This document shows positions 33,391 to 42,775 of a stretch of 64,000 nucleotides of DNA, one piece after another (positions within the stretch are counted from its first letter, which is position 1; every line of letters begins with the position of its first letter). The position numbers and the translations under genes were made by a program. The notes beneath the pieces are model-generated. The model had not been told where the DNA came from, did not search any database, and worked only from the letters and a program-made list of their open reading frames with translations. The stretch comes from an uncultured bacterium (GTDB lineage: Bacteria > Myxococcota_A > Bradymonadia > UBA7976 > VGTA01), in NCBI GenBank assembly GCA_943788935.1, contig CALSSE010000023.1, positions 34,627 to 98,626 on the forward strand, in the 5' to 3' direction.

Positions 33391-35561
33391 GTGAACAGAG
33401 ACGAGCATACAGCGCCTTAAGGAATTCTCCTTCAAAGCGAGGAGATGGTAAATCTCATCATAACCCACCTAAGCCCGCGGATTTACAACTCAACGTCGTC
33501 GCGTTCTTTAATCAGCTTTTCATCTTGTGTATGATCGGTTTTCTAGGGAGAGCCTTCTATCTCCAGGTCATCAATGAGTCTTTCCTGAAGAAGCTCACCA
33601 AACAGAGAACCGCGGTGCTTCGTCACCACGCCACCCGTGGCAATATTTTTGATCGCAACAGTCAAATTTTAGCACAAAATATTAAGACCTATAAGATCTC
33701 GCTCGATCCTCATCAATTGGATGAGACGATCATCAACAGGATCATCGAGGCGAGCCCTGCCATATTTGGTCAAAAGTTTGAGATAGAAAAGGTAGAGCCT
33801 AGGCTAAGGAATAAGGCTCGACGAGAGGCGATGATCGTCCGCCATGCTAGCTATGAGCAAGTACAGGCGTTTAAAAAGTTAACCACAAAATATGTGGGGG
33901 TTAGCGAGACAACTAAGCGCATTTATCCCAAAAAAGATCTCGCAGGCCCTTTCCTCGGCTTTGTCAGCATCATCAAAGATCACCTCAACAACGCGGGTAG
34001 AGCGGGAATTGAGCAAGCCTATGACTGGGCTCTCTCGGGTGAAGATATCATCTATGAGAGTCAACGTAATGGTCTAAATATGGTCGCTCCGGTCAGCGGC
34101 GCTATTCATATCGGGTCTTCTGATGGACGATCCATCATGACCACCATCGATATGAGGCTTCAACAGATCACTGAGGCTTATCTCAGTGAGCAAGTGGAAG
34201 AGATGGGCGCCAAGCAAGGGGTCGCTGTAGTGATGGATCCTAACAATGGAGATATCCTAGCCGTCGCTCAAGTCCCCTCATATGATCCAAATCGATATTT
34301 TGAACCTCAATTCAAAGGTCATCATCAAAACATGTTCATCTCTAGTCAGTCTGAGCCGGGATCAACGATGAAACCTTTTTTAGTCTCCGCAGCGCTCAAT
34401 GAACGTGTGGTCAGTCCAAGCACTAGATTCCCCGGCTTAGGGGGGAAGTTTAAGCTCGGTCGATTTACGATCAGAGACAGCCATAGTGTAGAAGATATGA
34501 GTACGCTAGAAATCATCAAGTACAGCTCAAATGTAGGTGCGATACAGCTTGCTCAAGCGGTCGGCAAACACCGCTTCTATAGTTATCTAAAAGGGTTTGG
34601 TTTTGGAGAGCCTACTCAGATCAAGCTCTATGGAGAAATTAGCGGTAAAGTTCACCCTTTAAAGAGCTGGAACCCTGTCAATCTAGGGACCATGTCTTAT
34701 GGATATGGGATCAGCGTAACCCCGATTCAAATCGTTCAAGCCCTCTCAGCGATCGCTAATGGTGGAGAATTAATCGCTCCTCGGGTAGTGAGGGCCATCA
34801 CTAATGACCTCGGAGAGATCGAAGAGGAGTTCCCTATCAGGCGAGTTCGAAGAGTGATCTCTAAGAGGGTCGCGAGGCTGGTCACTAGAGGAATGGAGAT
34901 GGTCGCTGAGCCTGGAGGTACTGGCATGAATGCGCGAGTCAACGGCTATAAAGTAGCTGGTAAAACAGGCACTGCCCATAAGGCAGGGGATGGCTCTTAT
35001 TCCGACAAGAGAGTCGTCGCTTCATTTATGGGTTTTGTGCCTTCTAAGTCACCTCGTTTAGCGATTTATATCAGCGTAGATGAGCCGGTTAAGGAGCAAT
35101 ATGGAGGGAAGGTCGCTGCCCCTATATTCTCGAAGATTGTCTCGGAAGCGTTACCCTTTTTGGGCGTCCCTCCTGACGACTCTATTGTCGCTAGACCCAG
35201 TAGGCAGAAACGTCGTTATCAAAAGACCGCTCAAGAGCATCCTGTAACCTTGATCAAAGAGGTCGATGATACGCCTTGGTGGTCGAAAGATAGATTCCTC
35301 ACTAGGGCGACAGAAGATATGGTCGTCCCCGATGTCAAAGGCTTGAACTTAAATAAAGCGCTGAAGCGTTTAAAGCAGTTTGGTTTACAGATCAGAGTCA
35401 GCGGTTCTGGCGTCGTCGTCTCCCAATCGCCTGAATCGGGAGAGCTACTACCCGATGATCACCAAGTAGAGGTTACCCTGAAGAGGCCTCAACTCGTTAA
35501 CCGTGAGCCGAGTAGAGCGACGCTGATCACCGATGATCAGCTCTCATCAGAGAAGCTATAG
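33387..35561 (+). CDS. ftsI: Division-specific penicillin-binding protein FtsI with C-terminal PASTA domain
   Basis: Septal peptidoglycan DD-transpeptidase (PBP3 class). A polar cytoplasmic N-terminus (about 30 residues) leads to a transmembrane helix at about 36-56. The dimerisation/pedestal domain begins RTAVLRHHATRGNIFDRN. Catalytic motifs are STMK (nucleophile S326), SSN (380-382) and KTG (526-528). Residues about 645-699 form a PASTA domain (VVPDVKGLNLNKALKRL), as in SpoVD and PBP2x but unlike E. coli FtsI, which suggests binding to peptidoglycan or another ligand. Length 724 is normal for PASTA-type members. It overlaps ftsL and sits 2 bp before murEF, in a tightly coupled operon. Confidence 0.95.
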   Translation: MSEQRRAYSALRNSPSKRGDGKSHHNPPKPADLQLNVVAFFNQLFILCMIGFLGRAFYLQVINESFLKKLTKQRTAVLRHHATRGNIFDRNSQILAQNIKTYKISLDPHQLDETIINRIIEASPAIFGQKFEIEKVEPRLRNKARREAMIVRHASYEQVQAFKKLTTKYVGVSETTKRIYPKKDLAGPFLGFVSIIKDHLNNAGRAGIEQAYDWALSGEDIIYESQRNGLNMVAPVSGAIHIGSSDGRSIMTTIDMRLQQITEAYLSEQVEEMGAKQGVAVVMDPNNGDILAVAQVPSYDPNRYFEPQFKGHHQNMFISSQSEPGSTMKPFLVSAALNERVVSPSTRFPGLGGKFKLGRFTIRDSHSVEDMSTLEIIKYSSNVGAIQLAQAVGKHRFYSYLKGFGFGEPTQIKLYGEISGKVHPLKSWNPVNLGTMSYGYGISVTPIQIVQALSAIANGGELIAPRVVRAITNDLGEIEEEFPIRRVRRVISKRVARLVTRGMEMVAEPGGTGMNARVNGYKVAGKTGTAHKAGDGSYSDKRVVASFMGFVPSKSPRLAIYISVDEPVKEQYGGKVAAPIFSKIVSEALPFLGVPPDDSIVARPSRQKRRYQKTAQEHPVTLIKEVDDTPWWSKDRFLTRATEDMVVPDVKGLNLNKALKRLKQFGLQIRVSGSGVVVSQSPESGELLPDDHQVEVTLKRPQLVNREPSRATLITDDQLSSEKL

Positions 35562-35563
35562 TT

Positions 35564-38500
35564 ATGTCTATAGACCTCTTAACGCTTAACCAGCGACTGT
35601 CTAAATCTCGATGGCGAACACAGGGGAATGAGCCCGATGAAAGAGGGGCCGATCACGCCATACTCTCGGCGACCCTTATCAGCTCTATCACCCACGACAG
35701 TCGTCGTGTTGAGCCGGGCTCACTTTATGTCGCGCTCTCCGGCAGAGTCACTCATGGGGCTCGATTCATCGCTCAAGCGATCGCTCGGGGTGCCACAGCG
35801 ATCGCAGCGCCTACTGACACCCCGCCTGATCTCTTACTGGCGATAGAAGAGACCTCTACAAAGCCACCGATTCTTTGGTTATCTCCTCTAGCACAGAGGA
35901 GAGAAATGGCGCTGTTATCTGAGTGGACCTATGAGTCACCGATCAGTGGAGAAGAGGATCGTTTGCAGCTTATCGGCGTGACGGGTACCAATGGGAAGAC
36001 CACAACCTCAACTTTATTAGCCGATATTCTCTGTCTCGCGGATGGAGATGCTGGCTTAATCGGGACCATTGAAACTAGAGGAGGAGGGGTCATCCGCGCC
36101 TCAGAGATGACAACGATGGAGTCGAGTGACCTTCACCGACACTATCGAGATCTGTTAAGAGCGGGAGTTAAACGTTGTGTCATGGAGGTGAGCTCTATAG
36201 GGATCGAGGAGGAACGAGTGGCGGCCTCGAGATATAGTCGAGCCGCTTTTCTGAACCTCAGCGAAGATCATCTCGATTATCATGGCGACATGGAGCGGTA
36301 CGCTGAGGCTAAGCTGAGGCTTTTCAGTGAACTTCTTACGCCAGATGCGCTCTGTGTAATCTGCGTAGAAGGTCAGTCGACGTCAGCAGAGCTCATCTCG
36401 AAAATCAATGAGGCCTGTGCACGGAGGGGTATCACCATCTGGAGATACTCTCAAGAGAGTGAGGCGCTCTCCACAGGGATCGAGGTCGGTTGGCAAGAAC
36501 TTGAACTCTCAACCCAAGGGATTAAAGGCATCGTGAGAACTCCTTATGGTGAGGTCGAGATCGACTCTCCACTCATGGGTGATTTCAATGCCGCTAATAT
36601 AGCGGTCGCGGTCGCTATTGCTCATTCTCTCTCCATCCCCTCGATGAAGATAAGAGAGGCGATCAAGCGGTCTATGATCAGTGGTCGTATGGAGCCTATC
36701 AATCTTAAACTCGAGACTTCGATAAAACATAAAGTGCCAGCGGTCAGGGTTGATTATGCTCACACCCCCGACGCTCTAGAGAGAGCGTTAAGAGCGCTTA
36801 AGCCCCACTGTCAAGGTCACCTGTGGGTGATCTTTGGTTGTGGTGGGTCAAGAGACCGGCTCAAGAGACCTCTTATGGGCGCCGCGACCTCATTAGCTGA
36901 TGGGGTCGTTTTAACTTCGGATAACCCTAGGGATGAAGATCCACTAGAGATCATGGAGGAGGTAGTTCCGGCTCTCATCGCTAGCGGAAAGTCTCGTGCA
37001 GAACATTCGCCTCAAGTCGATGCTTACTGGGTAGAGCCTGATCGAGGCTTAGCGATCCATACACTCATAAAATCGGCGGGAGAAGATGATTTAATCCTCA
37101 TCGCCGGCAAAGGCCATGAGTCATATCAAGAGATAAGAGGGAAACGGATCGCTTTCTCTGACCAAGAGTATGCGAGAGAGGCTCTCACTTGCCGACTCTT
37201 AAGGGCAGAGGGACAGCATCACCTAGGAGAGGAGCAGAGTACCCTCACTCTCTGTTCTGATATCGGAGGTCTTCTGCTCTTTGGTGAGCATCAGTCGCTC
37301 TGCGGTGCTGACATTGATTCACGTAAACTAAGTCGCGATCGATCAAGCGCTTTCTTCTGTTTGGCTGGACAGAGAGACGGGCATGAATTTATCCCTCAAG
37401 CGCTGAGCTCTGGCGCGAAGGTGATCGTCGTCAAGAGAGGCTGGAGCCCAGATAAAGCTCTCGTAGCGACCCTCAGAAAAGATCATGTCACAGTGATCGA
37501 GACCGCTGATCCGCAGAGAGCGCTCTCGCTGTGGGCGGTCGCTCACCGTCATCGGGTCTTTAGAGGCAAGCTCATCGCCCTTACGGGCAGCAATGGTAAG
37601 ACCTCAACAAAAGAGCTCTTAGCGAGCGCTCTTAGCGAGATTGGGCCCACACTCTCTACCTATGGCAATTATAATAATCATCTCGGGGTCCCTCTCACTC
37701 TTCTCCGACTGCGGTCTACACATCGCTTCGCGGTGATAGAGATGGGAATGAGCGCCCCAGGAGAGATCGCTCAGCTCACCGCTTGGGCGGCCCCCGACCT
37801 TGGACTGATCACCACCATCGCTCCCGCTCACCTAGAGGGTTTAGGGAGCGTTGAGGCTGTGGCTCAAGCCAAAGGAGAGCTCATCACTGAGATGAATGGG
37901 AACCCTGTCATCCTCCCCGCTCAACTCTCTAAACACTTGAGATCATGGGCAGCTCAAGAATCGCTTCAGCGCGCTGAGCCCCAACTCTATCTATTACCTA
38001 GTCCATTCGTTGATGAGAAGACGCCAATAATGGATCTCCTCCCCCATGAAAAGATGTTCTGGCCTTCTCTCTCTGTTCACGACAGTGAGCTCTCTCTCAA
38101 AGGGAGCCAAAGCACTTTAGAGATCGATGATCAAGACTACAGACTTGATCTACAGATGCTCGGTCGTCATCAGATTGAGAACGCCCGCTTGGCACTCGCC
38201 GCAGGGATCGTGATTAATGAGCTTGAGCTCACTCCTCTTCCTCACCATTTAGACCGACCACGTTCGATTAATCTATCACTGATCGAACAGCTCCTCCGAG
38301 GCATCTCTGCCCAAGCTCCAGCGTCAATGAGAGGTGAGCTCTACGCTTATCATAGACCGATCCAGCTCAGCGATAAACGCCAAGTCAGCCAAGAGGAAAG
38401 TCAATCTCAAAGCGAGGAGTCAAGAGGGACATTGTGGGTTGACTGCTATAACGCTAACCCCCAGTCTATGCTCGCCTCTATAAAGACTTTCTTTGAGAGC

Positions 38501-38851
38501 GGGGAAGAAGGGGCGCTCATCTTAGGATCGATTGGCGAGCTCGGCGACTCTTCATCGCAACTACATAGGGAACTCGGTCAATCTATCTCTACCCTCATCG
38601 GCGAAAAGACCACTCTATTCACCGTCGGTGACCAAGCTCATTTTATGTATCTAGGTCTCCAAGAAGCGGGTATAGACCCCTGTAGGCTCTACCATTATAG
38701 CCAAGGCGAGTTAGAAAACTTGCTCATTGAGGTTGCTTCACTAAACCCTCCTTCTATCCTCATCAAGGGCTCGCGTAGTGTTCAGCTCGAGCGACTCTTA
38801 GATCCTTTAGGGTCGATCCCCCTCTCCTCCCTATCACACCCCAAGGAGTAA
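35564..38851 (+). CDS. murE-murF: Fused MurE-MurF: UDP-MurNAc-tripeptide ligase and D-Ala-D-Ala adding enzyme
   Basis: One continuous 1,095-residue frame holds two Mur ligases. Residues 1-about 545 are MurE: ATP loop TGTNGKTTT (140-148), MEVSSIGI, LNLSEDHLDYHG, and DNPR (453-456), the motif associated with meso-diaminopimelate specificity. Residues about 565-1095 are MurF: IDSRKLS, a second ATP loop TGSNGKTST (674-682), YGNYNNHLGVPLTLL and VIEMGMSAPGEIAQL. A typical MurE plus MurF totals about 950 residues, so extra sequence is present, including a Gln/Ser/Glu-rich insert (about 935-965) in the MurF half. No internal stop or frameshift separates the halves. The fusion should join two consecutive cytoplasmic steps of lipid II precursor synthesis. 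Confidence 0.96.
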   Translation: MSIDLLTLNQRLSKSRWRTQGNEPDERGADHAILSATLISSITHDSRRVEPGSLYVALSGRVTHGARFIAQAIARGATAIAAPTDTPPDLLLAIEETSTKPPILWLSPLAQRREMALLSEWTYESPISGEEDRLQLIGVTGTNGKTTTSTLLADILCLADGDAGLIGTIETRGGGVIRASEMTTMESSDLHRHYRDLLRAGVKRCVMEVSSIGIEEERVAASRYSRAAFLNLSEDHLDYHGDMERYAEAKLRLFSELLTPDALCVICVEGQSTSAELISKINEACARRGITIWRYSQESEALSTGIEVGWQELELSTQGIKGIVRTPYGEVEIDSPLMGDFNAANIAVAVAIAHSLSIPSMKIREAIKRSMISGRMEPINLKLETSIKHKVPAVRVDYAHTPDALERALRALKPHCQGHLWVIFGCGGSRDRLKRPLMGAATSLADGVVLTSDNPRDEDPLEIMEEVVPALIASGKSRAEHSPQVDAYWVEPDRGLAIHTLIKSAGEDDLILIAGKGHESYQEIRGKRIAFSDQEYAREALTCRLLRAEGQHHLGEEQSTLTLCSDIGGLLLFGEHQSLCGADIDSRKLSRDRSSAFFCLAGQRDGHEFIPQALSSGAKVIVVKRGWSPDKALVATLRKDHVTVIETADPQRALSLWAVAHRHRVFRGKLIALTGSNGKTSTKELLASALSEIGPTLSTYGNYNNHLGVPLTLLRLRSTHRFAVIEMGMSAPGEIAQLTAWAAPDLGLITTIAPAHLEGLGSVEAVAQAKGELITEMNGNPVILPAQLSKHLRSWAAQESLQRAEPQLYLLPSPFVDEKTPIMDLLPHEKMFWPSLSVHDSELSLKGSQSTLEIDDQDYRLDLQMLGRHQIENARLALAAGIVINELELTPLPHHLDRPRSINLSLIEQLLRGISAQAPASMRGELYAYHRPIQLSDKRQVSQEESQSQSEESRGTLWVDCYNANPQSMLASIKTFFESGEEGALILGSIGELGDSSSQLHRELGQSISTLIGEKTTLFTVGDQAHFMYLGLQEAGIDPCRLYHYSQGELENLLIEVASLNPPSILIKGSRSVQLERLLDPLGSIPLSSLSHPKE

Positions 38852-38855
38852 TCCT

Positions 38856-39992
38856 GTGCTCATCTGGCTCTTCGCTTGGTTCCAGTCATCGTTCACCCCG
38901 CTGAGGGTGGTTAGGTATACCTCCTTTCGAGTAATCGCGGCCATGGTCACCGCGACGCTGATCAGCCTCTATCTCTACCCTCGCTTTATCCGTTTCTTAC
39001 AGTTAAAACAGATCGGACAAGTGATTCGGCATGATGGGCCAGAGAGCCATTTCAGCAAGAGAGGAACTCCGACAATGGGTGGAGCGCTGATCCTCTTTTC
39101 ACTGACGATCAGCACTCTTTTATGGATGGATCTGAATAACCTCTACGTATGGATGACCCTCGGAGTGACACTCTCTCTAGGTCTAGCTGGATTTTGGGAT
39201 GACTATCTCAAAGTGGCTAAGAAGAGCTCTGCGGGTCTCTCTGGTCGAGGGAAACTCTTAGTCCAGTTTATGGTCAGCGGAGCAGCGATCGGCACATTAT
39301 TATTATATCAAGAGGGTTTCTACTCTCGACTATATCTGCCTTTTGTAGACCCAGAGTGGCTCTATATTGACTTACCTATGTGGTTGTTTCTCTTCTTTGG
39401 CGGCGTGGTCATTAGCGGAACCAGTAACGCGGTGAACCTCACCGATGGCTTAGATGGGCTCGCCATCGGTCCGGTGATGGTAGCGACCGGTACATTCCTA
39501 ATCATCGCTTATGTCACCGGAGCGGTCCTGAACTTACCTCTCCCCACTGAGCTAGGAGAGGGCTATTATCAGTTTAATCTAGCCCATTACCTTAACCTAC
39601 CGCACCTCCCCGAGGTGAGCGAGCTAGCGGTCTTCGCTGCTGCCCTCATTGGCGGGGGCATCGGTTTCTTATGGTATAACGCCTACCCTGCCCAAATTTT
39701 CATGGGTGATACAGGGAGTCTCGCGCTCGGCGGAGCGATTGGGATGTTAGCGGTGTGTACACGTAATGAGCTCTTATCGGTCATTATTTGCGGCCTTTTT
39801 GTTATAGAAGCGCTCTCGGTGATCCTGCAGACAACCTCTTACAAACTGAGGAAGAAACGTATATTTAAGATGGCACCAATCCACCATCACTTTGAGAAAC
39901 TTGGGTGGACAGAGCCCAAAATTGTGGTCAGATTTTGGATCATCTCTTTTACGCTCTCGCTCTTGGCCCTCGCCACTCTAAAACTACGCTAA
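38856..39992 (+). CDS. mraY: Phospho-N-acetylmuramoyl-pentapeptide transferase MraY
   Basis: Integral membrane enzyme transferring phospho-MurNAc-pentapeptide from UDP to undecaprenyl phosphate to make lipid I. Characteristic segments: KRGTPTMGGAL, GFWDDYLK with the catalytic Asp pair, NAVNLTDGLDGLA, FMGDTGSLALGG and MAPIHHHFEKLGW. About ten transmembrane helices, length 378. The start is GTG at 38856, with AAGGAG about 8 nt upstream, 4 bp after murEF. In most dcw clusters murD follows; here ftsW follows directly. Confidence 0.97.
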   Translation: MLIWLFAWFQSSFTPLRVVRYTSFRVIAAMVTATLISLYLYPRFIRFLQLKQIGQVIRHDGPESHFSKRGTPTMGGALILFSLTISTLLWMDLNNLYVWMTLGVTLSLGLAGFWDDYLKVAKKSSAGLSGRGKLLVQFMVSGAAIGTLLLYQEGFYSRLYLPFVDPEWLYIDLPMWLFLFFGGVVISGTSNAVNLTDGLDGLAIGPVMVATGTFLIIAYVTGAVLNLPLPTELGEGYYQFNLAHYLNLPHLPEVSELAVFAAALIGGGIGFLWYNAYPAQIFMGDTGSLALGGAIGMLAVCTRNELLSVIICGLFVIEALSVILQTTSYKLRKKRIFKMAPIHHHFEKLGWTEPKIVVRFWIISFTLSLLALATLKLR

Positions 39993-40035
39993 GAGGCCCC
40001 TCTAGGAGACTTCATACATACTCGCAGGAGATCCT

Positions 40036-41796
40036 ATGTCATCACCTCACTCAGACCCGAGTCGATCATCAAACTTTAGCCTCTCTCCCTTATGGATCGC
40101 CCTAAAACAGGTTCTCCATATTATTCTCGGCGGGAAAATTATTTATCTCCGATGGCTTAAGGATAATGACGGAGAGATCGCCAAAGCTCAAAGGTCAAGA
40201 AGCCGAGCGCCTTCATGGCTCCGTGATTCTCCGGATAAGATCAAGATGATGATGGAGGAGTATCGACTTGAAGAAGAACTAGAGGAGCGTTTAGCTCAAG
40301 CGGAGAGAGAAGACACCTCCTCTAATCTTCAGGCGATACATAGTGAGCCGAACCGGGTCGATCAAGATGATTCGCAACATACCGTAATGCTCTCCCCCTC
40401 ATCATCTCTGCCAGATGATTATGATCCCCAAACGTCATTTGGACTCCGACCCGCTGAGAGACCAGCGCATTCACCGCACGTAGAAAATCACCAAACTCAA
40501 CTTTATCTTGGACCGATTGGAGAAGAGCGTCCCCTAGATCGTCAAGCGGTCATCAGCGAGAGTAGACGTCGTCCGGTCGACCTCCAGCTAGTAATCATCA
40601 TCTCCTTCTTGCTGGTGATCGGTTTGGTGATGGTTTATTCCTCGAGTATCGTTAAAGCAGGCGTCCCAAAAAATGGACTGCCGGGAGACCCCGAGTTCTT
40701 TTTTCGGCAACAATCGATATTTATGACCATCAGTGTTGTGTTGATGTACGTCGTCTCGAGGATCCCTTATCAGCTTTGGGGCTTGACCGCCTTCTACGCA
40801 TTCCTTGCTGGATTCATCGGCTTAGTCTTAGTCTTCTCTCCCCTCGGCAAGACGGTTAATGGAGCTCACCGATGGATCAATATTGGGATTAATATTCAGC
40901 CGATCGAGTTTATGAAATTTGCTTGGATATTGTTATTGTCGCTGTGGTTTGGAGATCGCAAGCAGGACATGTCAAATATCCGAATGTTCGTTCTCCCCCT
41001 CATCCCCCTCAGCGCTCTAGTCTTTCTGCTGGGGGGGCAGCCTGACTTAGGGAGTATATTGATCGTCCTCATCATCTTTGGGACAACATATTTAATCGCC
41101 GGAGGCTCGATTAAGAAATACACGCCTTTCTTGCTCGGCTTTGCTCTTATATCGATCTCCATCATGGCGATTAAGTTCAAACATGTTGGGAAGAGAATAG
41201 ATGATTATATCAAGATCTTTACCCATACTGAAGATATAGAATACAACCTCAAGCAAGCCCTTATCAGCTTCTGCTCCGGTCGATTTGATGGGGTAGGTTT
41301 AGGTAATTCTAGCCAGAAAGAATACTTCCTCCCCGAGGCTCATACAGATTTCATCCTCACTATATTTGGAGCTGAGTTTGGTTTCATAGGCGTCTTTTTT
41401 CTAGTGGTCCTCTATGTGCTCTTCTTAAATCGTTGTATCTACATCGCTCGTCGGGCGCATGATTTATTTGGCGCCTTGGTCGTGACCATGCTTGCCCTCA
41501 TTATAAGTGCTCAAGCGTTCATCAATATGGCGATGGCCATTGGCCTGTTACCGACCAAGGGGCTGACCTTACCACTCATCAGTTATGGAGGCTCATCCCT
41601 CCTCATCACCTGTCTCTCCATCGGTGTGATCCTCAATGTGTCTCGTGCAGCTTATCCTTCTCAAAATGGCCTAACCTTGATCTTATTTGTTAGTCGATTT
41701 AACCCTTTCCCCAAGCTAATGAGGTGGCTTGACCAAAAGCTCGATCCACCGGTAAAAGAGAGAAGTCACTCTGAGAGAGTTCGACTCAAACAATGA
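40036..41796 (+). CDS. ftsW: FtsW, septal peptidoglycan glycosyltransferase, with a long N-terminal extension
   Basis: SEDS-family lipid II polymerase acting with FtsI at the septum. The SEDS core begins near residue 180 (VDLQLVIIISFLLVIGLVMVYSSS). It includes NGAHRWINIGI...QPIEFMKF, GGQPDLGS with the catalytic Asp region, and GLTLPLISYGGSSLLITC. Family members are usually about 370-420 residues; this one has 586, because about 180 polar residues precede the first SEDS helix. That extension starts with an amphipathic or membrane-associating stretch (about 14-42, WIALKQVLHIILGGKIIYLRWL), then a Glu/Arg-rich helix and a disordered Ser/Pro/His-rich linker. AGGAGA upstream of the ATG supports the long start. 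Confidence 0.95.
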   Translation: MSSPHSDPSRSSNFSLSPLWIALKQVLHIILGGKIIYLRWLKDNDGEIAKAQRSRSRAPSWLRDSPDKIKMMMEEYRLEEELEERLAQAEREDTSSNLQAIHSEPNRVDQDDSQHTVMLSPSSSLPDDYDPQTSFGLRPAERPAHSPHVENHQTQLYLGPIGEERPLDRQAVISESRRRPVDLQLVIIISFLLVIGLVMVYSSSIVKAGVPKNGLPGDPEFFFRQQSIFMTISVVLMYVVSRIPYQLWGLTAFYAFLAGFIGLVLVFSPLGKTVNGAHRWINIGINIQPIEFMKFAWILLLSLWFGDRKQDMSNIRMFVLPLIPLSALVFLLGGQPDLGSILIVLIIFGTTYLIAGGSIKKYTPFLLGFALISISIMAIKFKHVGKRIDDYIKIFTHTEDIEYNLKQALISFCSGRFDGVGLGNSSQKEYFLPEAHTDFILTIFGAEFGFIGVFFLVVLYVLFLNRCIYIARRAHDLFGALVVTMLALIISAQAFINMAMAIGLLPTKGLTLPLISYGGSSLLITCLSIGVILNVSRAAYPSQNGLTLILFVSRFNPFPKLMRWLDQKLDPPVKERSHSERVRLKQ

Positions 41797-41851
41797 ATGC
41801 CCTCATCGATTTTAGATCATTATACGAATCAAAGAACGGCTCTGATACCCT

Positions 41852-42775
41852 ATGACTACCCAAAACCCCTCACTTAAGATCACCGTACTCTCTGGAGGTC
41901 CATCAGCCGAGCGCGACGTGAGTCTGCAAACTGGAGCAGCGATCATCGAAGCTCTTCAACAGCTAGGACATCGCGTTGAGGTGATCGACCCCGACCACCG
42001 TTTGTTCGATCGGCTAAGCGAGACTAATCCTGATTTGGTCTTTATCGCCTTGCATGGCACTTATGGTGAAGACGGAGTCATTCAAGGATGCTTAGAGTGG
42101 TTCGGCGTGCCCTACACTGGATCAGGGGTCAAGTCGAGCGCGATCGCGATGGATAAGGCGCTCAGTCGAACTCTCTTTGAGAGCGTTCAAATCCCAGTCG
42201 CAGCCGGTGCAGTGTGGAGAGTCGGTAGCGCACTTCCTACCCCTCAAGAGCTTCCCCCCAAGCCATGGATCGTCAAACCTACCAATGAGGGATCTAGCGT
42301 TGGACTTGACCAATGCTCCACCGGTGCTCAACTCGCTCAAGTCCTCTCCAATAAAGAGACATCAGGCCCTCGAGAGTGGCTCATAGAGTCTTTTATAGAA
42401 GGAGTAGAGGTCTCGGTAGTGATCTTTAATCACGAAATATGGGGGAGTGTAGAGATCGCTCCGAGCCAAGGCATCTATGATTTCGATGCTAAATATGTGA
42501 GGGGAGACACTCAATATTATTGCCCTCCCCGTCTCCCTAGTGAGGTGATCTCCAGACTCGAAGACTATGCCTTGCGAGCTTATAAAGTCTTAGAGTGTGA
42601 AGGGGTCTGTAGAGTAGATTTCATCACGGACCAAAGCTGTGATATTGTGTTGGAGTTGAACACTCTACCTGGGATGACCTCGTCGAGTTTAGTGCCTAAA
42701 GTCGCCGCTGCGCGGGGAGTATCATTTAATGGACTCATCGAGCGAATGATCGCTGCCGCTTTGAAGGATAAATGA
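41852..42775 (+). CDS. ddl: D-alanine--D-alanine ligase
   Basis: ATP-grasp ligase making the D-Ala-D-Ala dipeptide that MurF adds to the precursor. Visible motifs: TVLSGGPSAERDVSLQTG, ALHGTYGEDGVIQG, GVPYTGSGVKSSAIAMDK, KPTNEGSSVGL, VSVVIF and, at the C-terminal metal site, LELNTLPGMTSSSLVP. Length 307 is typical of DdlB. It sits between ftsW and ftsQ, the position ddlB has in many dcw clusters after murC. It overlaps ftsQ by 4 bp (ATGA). The 55-bp gap after ftsW has no visible terminator. Confidence 0.97.
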   Translation: MTTQNPSLKITVLSGGPSAERDVSLQTGAAIIEALQQLGHRVEVIDPDHRLFDRLSETNPDLVFIALHGTYGEDGVIQGCLEWFGVPYTGSGVKSSAIAMDKALSRTLFESVQIPVAAGAVWRVGSALPTPQELPPKPWIVKPTNEGSSVGLDQCSTGAQLAQVLSNKETSGPREWLIESFIEGVEVSVVIFNHEIWGSVEIAPSQGIYDFDAKYVRGDTQYYCPPRLPSEVISRLEDYALRAYKVLECEGVCRVDFITDQSCDIVLELNTLPGMTSSSLVPKVAAARGVSFNGLIERMIAAALKDK

